From: Arcticimaribacter sp965277835
GTDB taxonomy: Bacteria > Bacteroidota > Bacteroidia > Flavobacteriales > Flavobacteriaceae
Direction: 5' to 3'
NCBI GenBank assembly: GCA_965277835.1
Contig: OZ255841.1
Span: forward strand, 2,108,001-2,172,000
Length of the DNA: 64,000 nucleotides
Part shown: piece by piece, positions 8,154-15,615 of the stretch
Numbering within the stretch: the stretch's first letter is position 1
How the letters are laid out: every line of letters begins with the position of its first letter
The notes under the pieces: generated by a model
The model's database searches: none
The model's input: the letters and a program-made list of their open reading frames with translations, nothing else
What the model was told of the DNA's origin: nothing
Translations under genes and position numbers: made by a program

Positions 8154-9086
8154 ATGAATAACTCAAAAAAAAGTAATGCAGAATGGATAAAAAACCAAGC
8201 ACTTGAACTTGGATTTCTTTCATGTGGTATTTCTAAGGCTGAATTTTTGGAAGAAGAAGCCCCACGTTTAGAGAAGTGGTTAGCGACTAAGCAGCACGGA
8301 GAGATGCACTACATGGAAAATCATTTTGATAAACGTTTAGATCCTACGTTATTAATGCCTGGAGCAAAAAGTGTAGTGTCTCTATTATTGAATTATTATA
8401 ATCCAGAGAAACAAAAAGATTTGTCAGCCCCCAAAATCTCACAATATGCATACGGGAAAGATTATCATTTTGTGATAAAAGACAAGCTAAAAAAACTGCT
8501 TGAAAAAATTAGAGATAAAATTGGTATGGTAGAGGGTAGGGTGTTTGTAGATTCCGCCCCTGTTATGGATAAAGCTTGGGCAGCAAAATCTGGGTTGGGC
8601 TGGGTTGGTAAGAACAGTAATTTAATCTCAAAAAAAGTTGGTTCTTTCTTTTTTATAGCTGAAATTATTTTAGACCTCGAATTAGAACCCGACTATGCTG
8701 TTACCGACCATTGTGGTAGCTGCACTGCTTGTATGGACAGTTGCCCAACCAATGCTATTTCAGAGGCGTATAAAGTTGATGGGAGTAAGTGTATTTCGTA
8801 TTTGACAATAGAGCTTAAAAATGCGCTTCCTACTGCGTTTAAAAATCAAATGGACGGTTGGATGTTTGGCTGTGATGTATGCCAAGATGTATGCCCTTGG
8901 AATAAATTTTCTAAACCACACAAAGAACCTTTATTTAACCCTTCGCCTGAGTTGTTTGAAATGAACTCTAGAGATTGGCAAGAGCTAACAAAAGAAACGT
9001 TTCAAAAAGTCTTTAAAGGGAGTGCCGTAAAAAGAACCAAATACGAGGGCTTAAAGCGTAATATTAATTTTTTAAAAACGATTTAA
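8154..9086 (+). CDS. queG: Epoxyqueuosine reductase QueG
   Basis: A 310-residue cobalamin-dependent iron-sulfur enzyme catalysing the last step of queuosine synthesis, reducing epoxyqueuosine at position 34 of tRNA. Two [4Fe-4S] motifs are visible: CGSCTACMDSCP (cysteines 187, 190, 193, 197) and CDVCQDVCPW (240, 243, 247), with a further Cys213. The FVDSAPVMDKAWA stretch holds Asp133, at the place of the catalytic aspartate of the family. It is the second gene of the ruvB-queG operon. Its stop codon overlaps that of the convergent LacI gene: the 4-bp palindrome TTAA at 9083-9086 supplies TAA on both strands. Confidence 0.95.
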   Translation: MNNSKKSNAEWIKNQALELGFLSCGISKAEFLEEEAPRLEKWLATKQHGEMHYMENHFDKRLDPTLLMPGAKSVVSLLLNYYNPEKQKDLSAPKISQYAYGKDYHFVIKDKLKKLLEKIRDKIGMVEGRVFVDSAPVMDKAWAAKSGLGWVGKNSNLISKKVGSFFFIAEIILDLELEPDYAVTDHCGSCTACMDSCPTNAISEAYKVDGSKCISYLTIELKNALPTAFKNQMDGWMFGCDVCQDVCPWNKFSKPHKEPLFNPSPELFEMNSRDWQELTKETFQKVFKGSAVKRTKYEGLKRNINFLKTI

Positions 9087-10099
9087 GTAGAGTCTCTCTG
9101 TATTAGGGTTGTTTTAATTTTATATTTTTTAAAATTAATAGGCTTATCTTGTTTTTTAGCATCGCGTTCTTCAATAAAAACTTGAAATGCTTTTCGCCCC
9201 ATCATCTCCCCAGGTTGGTTTATAGTACTCATAGATGGAGTAATTAAAGACGATATTAGCCAATTGCTAAATCCCATAACAGCAACATCTTCTGGAATTT
9301 TAACATTATTATCCTGCAAACATTTTATAGCACCTGCACCAGGTAAGTCTGCAACAGCAAAAATAGCGTCTATATCTATTTTTTTGTCAATTATATGTTG
9401 CATATGGTTATATCCTTCTTTATTCGAAATTTCATCGCAAATAAAAACAAGGTCTTTGTCATATATTAAACCATTGTCTTCTAAAGCCTGTTTATAACCC
9501 AAAAAGCGATCTATAGAGTTTTGAGGGAGTAACGGCCCTCTAAAATGCGCAATTCGTTTTTTGCCTCTTTTTATCAAATGTTCAACAGCCGTATAAGCTG
9601 CTTTTCTATCATCGATAATTACACTAGAGCAGTTTGTCAGTTTAGAATATTTGTCAAAAGTTACCAAGCATGTTTCTTGGTCTATAATGTCTTGAATATG
9701 GGATAAGTTATGTGTTTTATCTGCTATAGATAAAAAGATAGCATCTACGTTTTTACTTAATAACCGTTGAACTTGAGTTTTTTCTAACTCATAAGATTCT
9801 TCAGAACATAAGATTATAGGCATATACTCATGTTTTTCAGCTTCTGAAATTAATCCTTTTAAAATATTACTAAAAAAGAAGTGATTTAGACGCGGAATAA
9901 CAACTCCTACTATTTTAGATTCTTGTGTTCGTAAATATGCTGCAAAAGAATTAGGGGTGAAATTCACTTTTTTTGCGTACTCCTTTACACGATTTTTCGT
10001 TTTGACACTTACGTCAGGGTAGTTTTTTAGGGCTTTAGAAACAGTTGTTACTGAAATATTAAGCGCTGTTGCTATATTTTTGAGAGTTAATTTTTTCAT
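9083..10099 (-). CDS. LacI-family transcriptional regulator
   Basis: A 338-residue one-component sugar-type regulator. Residues 1-55 hold the LacI helix-turn-helix (LTLKNIATALNISVTTVSKAL) and hinge region; the rest is a periplasmic-binding-protein-like effector domain containing VVIPRLNHFF, the IDDRKAAYTAVEHLIKRG linker and the C-terminal TTLIQRDST that is typical of the family. It is transcribed away from susC across a 198-nt region that contains a LacI-type near-palindrome, so it most likely controls both itself and the SusCD-VCBS locus. In Bacteroidota such regulators often respond to oligosaccharides or sugar phosphates; the ligand cannot be read here. Confidence 0.93.
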   Translation of the reverse strand: MKKLTLKNIATALNISVTTVSKALKNYPDVSVKTKNRVKEYAKKVNFTPNSFAAYLRTQESKIVGVVIPRLNHFFFSNILKGLISEAEKHEYMPIILCSEESYELEKTQVQRLLSKNVDAIFLSIADKTHNLSHIQDIIDQETCLVTFDKYSKLTNCSSVIIDDRKAAYTAVEHLIKRGKKRIAHFRGPLLPQNSIDRFLGYKQALEDNGLIYDKDLVFICDEISNKEGYNHMQHIIDKKIDIDAIFAVADLPGAGAIKCLQDNNVKIPEDVAVMGFSNWLISSLITPSMSTINQPGEMMGRKAFQVFIEERDAKKQDKPINFKKYKIKTTLIQRDST

Positions 10100-10117
10100 A
10101 AAATGTGTAAAAACCTT

Positions 10118-10125
10118 TAAATATA
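10118..10125 (-). promoter_or_regulatory. Candidate -7 element of the LacI-type regulator gene
   Basis: On the minus strand this reads TATATTTA, 7 of 8 to TAnnTTTG, 18 nt upstream of the regulator ATG. The -33 position about 19 nt further upstream falls inside the 10141-10160 palindrome, which would allow autoregulation. Confidence 0.35.
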
Positions 10126-10140
10126 AGCATCTAATATGTA

Positions 10141-10160
10141 ACTCGAAAACGATTTCGACT
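10141..10160 (+). promoter_or_regulatory. Candidate LacI-family operator
   Basis: ACTCGAAAACGATTTCGACT is a near-palindrome with a central CG and 8 of 10 matching arm positions; the inner 16 bases (10143-10158) match at 7 of 8 positions. The AAACGATT core fits the general LacI/CcpA operator pattern with central CG. It lies 42 bp upstream of the regulator start and about 60 bp upstream of the predicted susC -33 box, so it could repress the regulator and act from upstream on susC. The role is inferred. Confidence 0.6.
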
Positions 10161-10216
10161 ATAAAGTCTTGAAATTTTAATAACTATTAACCGTAAATAT
10201 ATATATGGAGTTGTAT

Positions 10217-10247
10217 TTTGGCACACGGTTATCAAATATTATGTTTA
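10217..10247 (+). promoter_or_regulatory. Predicted promoter of the susC operon
   Basis: TTTG at 10217-10220 and TATGTTTA at 10240-10247 (7 of 8 to TAnnTTTG) are separated by 19 nt, the expected Bacteroidota spacing. Transcription would start near 10253, giving a leader of about 45 nt before the susC ATG. Confidence 0.55.
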
Positions 10248-10297
10248 GATAATAATTAACTAAAGAGTAACTAATAATTAACTTAAACTTTCTAAGA

Positions 10298-13200
10298 ATG
10301 AAAAAAAATCAATTTAAAGCATTTCTTTTTGCTCTACTTTTTTTAGTAAGCATAGGAATGTACGCTCAGTCCATTTCTGGAACAGTCTCGAGCGAAGATG
10401 GTCCTCTCCCAGGAGCAACTATTGTTGTTAAAGGGACGACAAATGGGACAACAACCGATTTTGACGGGAATTTTACAATTGCTGCCGACACAAACGCAGT
10501 ACTTGTGGTTTCTTTTGTGGGTTTTGCAACTCAAGAAGTAGCTGTCGCAGGTCAAGATCAAATAGTAGTAACACTAGCAGCAGACAATGAACTTGAAGAA
10601 ATTATTGTTACAGGTTATAGCTCCCAAAAGAAAAAAGAAATTACTTCTGCAGTTGCCGTAATAGGTGAAGAAGACTTTAATCAAGGAACTATAAACGATG
10701 CGTCTCAATTATTACAAGGTAAAGTAGCAGGTTTAAGTATCTACAATAGAGGAGGAAATCCAAATGAAGATGCTGTAATTCGTTTAAGAGGTATTTCTAC
10801 AATTGGAGCTAATGCTTCTCCTTTAGTTGTTATAGACGGAATTATTGGAGGGTCTCTTGCAAACTTAGACCCTAATGATATAGAAACTATAAATGTTTTA
10901 AAAGATGGTTCTGCAGCTGCGATTTATGGATCAAGAGGTTCTGCTGGGGTTATTCTTGTTACAACAAAGAGAGGAACGACTAGCGATCTTTTGGTAGAAT
11001 ATAGCGGACAACTTTCGGTAGCTTCTATAGCAAAGAAAGTAGAAGTTTTATCAGGAGATGCATTTAGAGCGCGTCCTGGAAGTGCTATTATTAGTCCTAA
11101 CTCAACAGATTGGATTAATGAAGTAACTCGAAGTGCAATAACAAATATTCATAATGTAGCTTTATCTGAAATAACAGAGAAATCTAGATACCGTGTTTCG
11201 GCTAACTTTAGAGATGTTCAAGGTATTTTAGATAAATCTGGTTTCAATTCATTTAATGCTAGGTTAAACTATAGCACAAAATTATTTGATGAAAAACTAA
11301 AAGTAAACTTTACGTCTTCTTATACTAAGAGAGATAACAATTATTCGTTTAATGAAGCTTTGCGATATGCTGTACTATATAATCCTACAGCGCCTGTTTT
11401 AGCTCAGAATACAGACCGTACTAATTATCCAGCACCATTACAGACTTATGGAGGTTATTTCGAAACAGAAGGATTATTTGATAGTTTTAATCCTAGAGCT
11501 ATTCTAGATCAAAACTTTAATATTGGTAAGCGTTCAGAATTTACGTATGGAGCTAATTTCAACTATGAGATTGTAGAAAATCTTAATGTGAATTTTAATA
11601 TAGCACAGCAAGAGTCTAAGTTAACAAACAAAGAGTACTACAGTACACGTTCTTTCTTTAGAGGAAATGCATCTAGCCCAACACGTAGAGGTTCTGCAAG
11701 ATTATTTACTGAAGAAAAAGACTTTCAGTTATATGAGCTTTATGGGAATTATGCCAATACTTTTGGTTCAATTGACGTGTCTATAACAGGAGGTTATTCG
11801 TTTCAACAAGAAAACTATTATTCTTATTTTCTTCCTGTTTCTGGGTTTCCTAACGATGATATCCAATGGATTAATAAAATTGAATCTGCACAAGATTTAA
11901 TTGATAATAACAAAATTGAAGCAACAAGTGATGCTGCCCCTGATACTCGAGTTATAGCATTCTTTGGAAGATTAAATTTAACTTATGATGATGCTATTTT
12001 CTTTAATGCATCTTTAAGAAACGAAGGTTCTACAAAATTAGGACCTCAAAATAGAAAAGGAACATTTCCTTCAATTGGTGCAGGGGTAGATTTAAATCGT
12101 TATTTAAGTCTAAACAATGTAAACTTATTAAAATTCCGTGTAGGATATGGAGTTACAGGGTCTTTACCTAGAGATAACGGATTAGCGCAGGTGAGATATA
12201 ATGTTGAGGCTTTGGGAGACGGAGGCTTTGGCTCTAATATTATAGATGATGTTGCTCCTAACTCAGACTTGAAGTGGGAACAAAAAGCAGAGATAAATGT
12301 TGGGGTTGAATTTGGAACGGATAGATTATCAGCGACTGTAGATTGGTACTCAAGAGATGTAACAGACTTTATCTTATTAACAAGAGCACCTCAAGCTGTT
12401 ATTGATGAGACAGGAAGAAATCAGCAATGGCAAAATATTGGAAAAATCACAACTACAGGTTTTGAAATTGCTGCAGATTATGATGTAGTTAAAAACACGA
12501 ATGTTAATTGGAATACTGGAATTGTATTTACTACATATAAAAGTGTTTTAAAAGAATATACACCAGATATTAATGCCGATACAGGAATTCTGCAAGGTAA
12601 CTTAGGCGCACCTGGTCAAAATGATACTAATGTAATATTAGTTAAAGCAGGTGAAGAAATAGGACAAATATGGGGCCCTGTTTACTCAGGAACAGTAGAT
12701 GCTAATGGGTCTCCTGTGATGGTTGATTTAAACGGTGATGGTACTGTTAATGCTGCAAGTCAAGGGATTGGATTAAATGATGGAGCTGATTTTCAAGTGT
12801 TAGGGAAAGGTATTCCAGATTTTGAAATAGGTTGGACAAATCAAGTTTCTTATGGTAACTGGGAGTTAAATGCGTTCTTTAGAGGTGCATTTGGACATAG
12901 TTTAGTAAATTCATTTAGAGCTTTTTATGAGCCTCGAATTGCGTCTCAGACGTCTTATAACTTAATAAATAGTAAATATGCTGATGATAAAATTACGACA
13001 GCACAGTTTAGTTCGCTATATGTAGAGAAAGCAGATTTCTTTAGATTAGATAACTTAAGTTTGAGTTATGATTTTGATGTAGCAGGGTTAAAACACTTTA
13101 AATCAATTAAAGCGTCTTTAAATGCTCAAAATCTATTTACAATTACAGATTATACAGGAGTTGACCCAGAGCCAGCTCTACAAGATAGAGGTTCTGTTGG

Positions 13201-13318
13201 TAATGGAGATTTTCTTGATCCAGTTGACCAAGCAAGTGTTTTAACACCAGGTATAGATCGTCGCTATAATTATTTTACAGCACGAACATTTACTTTAGGA
13301 CTTAATGTAAAATTTTAA
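10298..13318 (+). CDS. SusC/RagA-family TonB-dependent outer membrane transporter
   Basis: A 1,006-residue outer membrane import channel of the SusCD type. A Sec signal peptide (residues 1-23, ending MYAQ) is followed by a carboxypeptidase-regulatory-like beta-sandwich (about 26-100, GTVSSEDGPLPGATIVVKG), a plug domain (about 105-235, with the SusC signature LKDGSAAAIYGSRG), and a long beta-barrel ending in aromatic GLNVKF. There is no N-terminal STN domain, so it is not expected to signal to an anti-sigma factor. It is followed after 10 nt by its SusD partner. Energy would come from a TonB-ExbBD complex; one TonB-like gene is at 39482. The substrate is unknown because the locus lacks the usual glycan-degrading enzymes. 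Confidence 0.95.
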   Translation: MKKNQFKAFLFALLFLVSIGMYAQSISGTVSSEDGPLPGATIVVKGTTNGTTTDFDGNFTIAADTNAVLVVSFVGFATQEVAVAGQDQIVVTLAADNELEEIIVTGYSSQKKKEITSAVAVIGEEDFNQGTINDASQLLQGKVAGLSIYNRGGNPNEDAVIRLRGISTIGANASPLVVIDGIIGGSLANLDPNDIETINVLKDGSAAAIYGSRGSAGVILVTTKRGTTSDLLVEYSGQLSVASIAKKVEVLSGDAFRARPGSAIISPNSTDWINEVTRSAITNIHNVALSEITEKSRYRVSANFRDVQGILDKSGFNSFNARLNYSTKLFDEKLKVNFTSSYTKRDNNYSFNEALRYAVLYNPTAPVLAQNTDRTNYPAPLQTYGGYFETEGLFDSFNPRAILDQNFNIGKRSEFTYGANFNYEIVENLNVNFNIAQQESKLTNKEYYSTRSFFRGNASSPTRRGSARLFTEEKDFQLYELYGNYANTFGSIDVSITGGYSFQQENYYSYFLPVSGFPNDDIQWINKIESAQDLIDNNKIEATSDAAPDTRVIAFFGRLNLTYDDAIFFNASLRNEGSTKLGPQNRKGTFPSIGAGVDLNRYLSLNNVNLLKFRVGYGVTGSLPRDNGLAQVRYNVEALGDGGFGSNIIDDVAPNSDLKWEQKAEINVGVEFGTDRLSATVDWYSRDVTDFILLTRAPQAVIDETGRNQQWQNIGKITTTGFEIAADYDVVKNTNVNWNTGIVFTTYKSVLKEYTPDINADTGILQGNLGAPGQNDTNVILVKAGEEIGQIWGPVYSGTVDANGSPVMVDLNGDGTVNAASQGIGLNDGADFQVLGKGIPDFEIGWTNQVSYGNWELNAFFRGAFGHSLVNSFRAFYEPRIASQTSYNLINSKYADDKITTAQFSSLYVEKADFFRLDNLSLSYDFDVAGLKHFKSIKASLNAQNLFTITDYTGVDPEPALQDRGSVGNGDFLDPVDQASVLTPGIDRRYNYFTARTFTLGLNVKF

Positions 13319-13328
13319 ATTAAAGAAC

Positions 13329-14939
13329 ATGAAAAAAATACATAATTTAATATTAGGTTTAGGAGTATTGCTCGGAGCAGTCTCTTGTACCGATTTAGAT
13401 GAGAACTTAATTGGCGATGTAACAGGAGCAATTAATATAGCAAAAGTTGAGAGAGGTAGTACTACCACCCCTCCCCCAGGCACTGGCTTAGAAGGTGCCT
13501 ATATTGCACTTCGTGGTGCAGGGAATGCAAACCACGGGGGATATTTTTCGGTGCAAACTATTTCTTCTGATGAAGCTGCAATTGCACAAAAAGGAGGAGA
13601 CTGGTTTGATGGTGGTATTTGGTTAGAAATGCACAAACACACCTATACACCAGGGAATGGACCTCTAAATGGAACATGGGATCAGCAATATGCTGCTATT
13701 GGAAGTATTAATGAAGCAATTAGAGAAAATTCAAGTAACCCTTCATCTGTGGCACAACTAAAAGTAATCCGTGCGTTATTACACTGGAGGTTACTAGACC
13801 TTTATGGGAGAATTAGATATCTTATTGAAGATAAGGCAGCAAATGAAAATGCTCCACAATTATCAAGAGCCGATGGTGTTGCTATGATACAGAAAGACAT
13901 TCTTGATGCACTAGGGATATCAGTAGCAGATTTATCAAACCTTGATAATGCTAGTTTTAGCACTAATTTATCAGCAGATAAGAGTACATATCGCGTAAAT
14001 AGATTTGCTGCTTTAGGGTTATTAGCGAAGGTATATTTGAATGCTGAGGTTTATACAGGAACACCTAAATATCAAGAGGCTTTAAATATAGCAGGATATA
14101 TTGTTGGCAGTTCTCCGTATAAATTACACAATAATTATGCAGAGATTTTTGCTCCAGATAATAATAGTAATGGTGCAGACAGCGAGTTGATATGGGCTAT
14201 TGAGTATGATGAAGCAACTGCAGGAGGAATGAACTTTGCTCAAATGACACTTACTTATGCTTCAGATGCTACATGGAACTTAGAAGCACAACCATGGAAT
14301 GGTTATGCAGCTTTAGAAGAGTTTTATAATAGTTATGATGCAGCTGATAAAAGAAGAGCAAATAACTTTTTAGAAGGTCCTCAACGTAAGCATGGTAAAG
14401 ATGGCCCTAATACAGGAGACCTTATAGTTGATTATGCCTATGATGATAGAGGCTCTGGGGCTGACCAAGGTCCTGTAGTTAATTATAAGCCTAAGATTAA
14501 TGAGTTGGCACCTAATGGATGTCGTGATTGTGGAGTGCGTTTTCATAAGTTTAGCTATAAACGTTTACAACGCCCTGATATGGATAATGACTATCCTATA
14601 GTTCGTTTGTCTGAAATGTATTTAATTGGAGCAGAAGCTATTCTTAGAGGAGCAGTAGATCCATCTGGAACTTCGGCAGTTGCTCTTTTAGCAGATATTA
14701 GAAAACGCGCAGGTTTAGCACCTTATACGACAATAACTCTTGATGAACTTTATGCAGAAAGAGGAAGAGAAATGTTTATGGAAGCTACACGTCGTCAAGA
14801 TCAAATTCGTTTTGGTAAATGGACGTCTGCATGGTGGGAAAAAGCTGCTAATGCACCAGGTGACAAAAACGTGATGCCTATTCCACAACCTGCAATTGAC
14901 GGTAGTGATGGTAAGCTTTCGCAAAACCCTGGGTATTAA
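13329..14939 (+). CDS. SusD/RagB-family substrate-binding outer membrane lipoprotein
   Basis: The 536-residue lid and binding partner of the preceding SusC-like channel. It has a type II signal peptide with lipobox LGAVSC (Cys20) followed by acidic residues TDLDEN, compatible with surface export in Bacteroidota. The body shows the helical repeats of the family (WDQQYAAIGSINEAI, RALLHWRLLDLYGRI) and the C-terminal RxxEMxxE-type segment LYAERGREMFMEATRRQDQIRFG. It ends with the usual PIPQPAID...LSQNPGY. It forms a two-gene unit with susC and is followed by a strong hairpin at 14961, which may reduce expression of the genes downstream relative to susCD. Confidence 0.95.
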   Translation: MKKIHNLILGLGVLLGAVSCTDLDENLIGDVTGAINIAKVERGSTTTPPPGTGLEGAYIALRGAGNANHGGYFSVQTISSDEAAIAQKGGDWFDGGIWLEMHKHTYTPGNGPLNGTWDQQYAAIGSINEAIRENSSNPSSVAQLKVIRALLHWRLLDLYGRIRYLIEDKAANENAPQLSRADGVAMIQKDILDALGISVADLSNLDNASFSTNLSADKSTYRVNRFAALGLLAKVYLNAEVYTGTPKYQEALNIAGYIVGSSPYKLHNNYAEIFAPDNNSNGADSELIWAIEYDEATAGGMNFAQMTLTYASDATWNLEAQPWNGYAALEEFYNSYDAADKRRANNFLEGPQRKHGKDGPNTGDLIVDYAYDDRGSGADQGPVVNYKPKINELAPNGCRDCGVRFHKFSYKRLQRPDMDNDYPIVRLSEMYLIGAEAILRGAVDPSGTSAVALLADIRKRAGLAPYTTITLDELYAERGREMFMEATRRQDQIRFGKWTSAWWEKAANAPGDKNVMPIPQPAIDGSDGKLSQNPGY

Positions 14940-14960
14940 TAAAATTTATATAGATTTTAT

Positions 14961-15000
14961 AAAAAGAGGTTATAAGAAATTATGACCTCTTTTTAGTTTT
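14961..15000 (+). terminator. Terminator/attenuator after susD
   Basis: AAAAAGAGGTTATAA pairs with TTATGACCTCTTTTT around a short GAAA loop (14961-14995), with one mismatch, followed by a T-rich tail. Because the next gene starts 12 nt later with no visible promoter, partial read-through is the simplest reading. Confidence 0.75.
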
Positions 15001-15012
15001 AAACTATTAGAA

Positions 15013-15585
15013 ATGAGAATATATAAGTATATTTTTTATATTATAGTACCAATACAGCTATTGGTATCATGTCAGTCTGAATATACTAAAACAGTTAAAA
15101 AAGAATTAGCTAAGAAAGCACAAAATGATTCTTTGATTTTTGGCACTTATTTTGGAGATACTAAAAAACAGTTTTTCACAAAATGTTGGGAACTTAATAA
15201 AAAGGGTTTAGTTATTCAAAGTATTGATAATAATTATGTTGCACACACCCTAAAGTCGAAGGATACTTTGACTGAGGCGGATGATATTGAAATGCTTTTT
15301 TATGGGCGTTTTAATGAAGAGAATATTATGGATGGTATGGATTTTAAATTTCGGTTTAAAGGATGGACTCTTTGGAACGAACAATTTCAATCGCCTGTAT
15401 TAATAGAACAAGTAAAAGACAGTATTGAGAGTTGGTTTCCAGGGAATTCGTTTTTTAAGGTTCGTTTTCCTGAAGAGCGTTTAGATATCCATGTGAAGAT
15501 AGACGGAAATCGTCAGTTCAAAATGTACACTACAGATAATAGAGAAGTAATTGTAATTGCTGAAGATTTATATCGAAGTAAATAA
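15013..15585 (+). CDS. Small lipoprotein of unknown function
   Basis: A 190-residue protein with a lipoprotein signal peptide (MRIYKYIFYII..., lipobox LLVSC, Cys20). I do not recognise a named family. The mature part is hydrophilic, rich in aromatic and acidic residues, with predicted beta-strand-like alternation (FKFRFKGWTLWNEQF, LDIHVKIDGNRQFKMY) and no cysteine pair or catalytic-looking motif. It sits between the susCD pair and the first FG-GAP lipoprotein, 30 nt upstream of the latter, so it is probably a component of the same envelope machinery, perhaps an accessory surface lipoprotein. The function is unknown. Confidence 0.8.
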   Translation: MRIYKYIFYIIVPIQLLVSCQSEYTKTVKKELAKKAQNDSLIFGTYFGDTKKQFFTKCWELNKKGLVIQSIDNNYVAHTLKSKDTLTEADDIEMLFYGRFNEENIMDGMDFKFRFKGWTLWNEQFQSPVLIEQVKDSIESWFPGNSFFKVRFPEERLDIHVKIDGNRQFKMYTTDNREVIVIAEDLYRSK

Positions 15586-15615
15586 CCTTTATAGTATCGA
15601 ATTTTAGTATCAATT

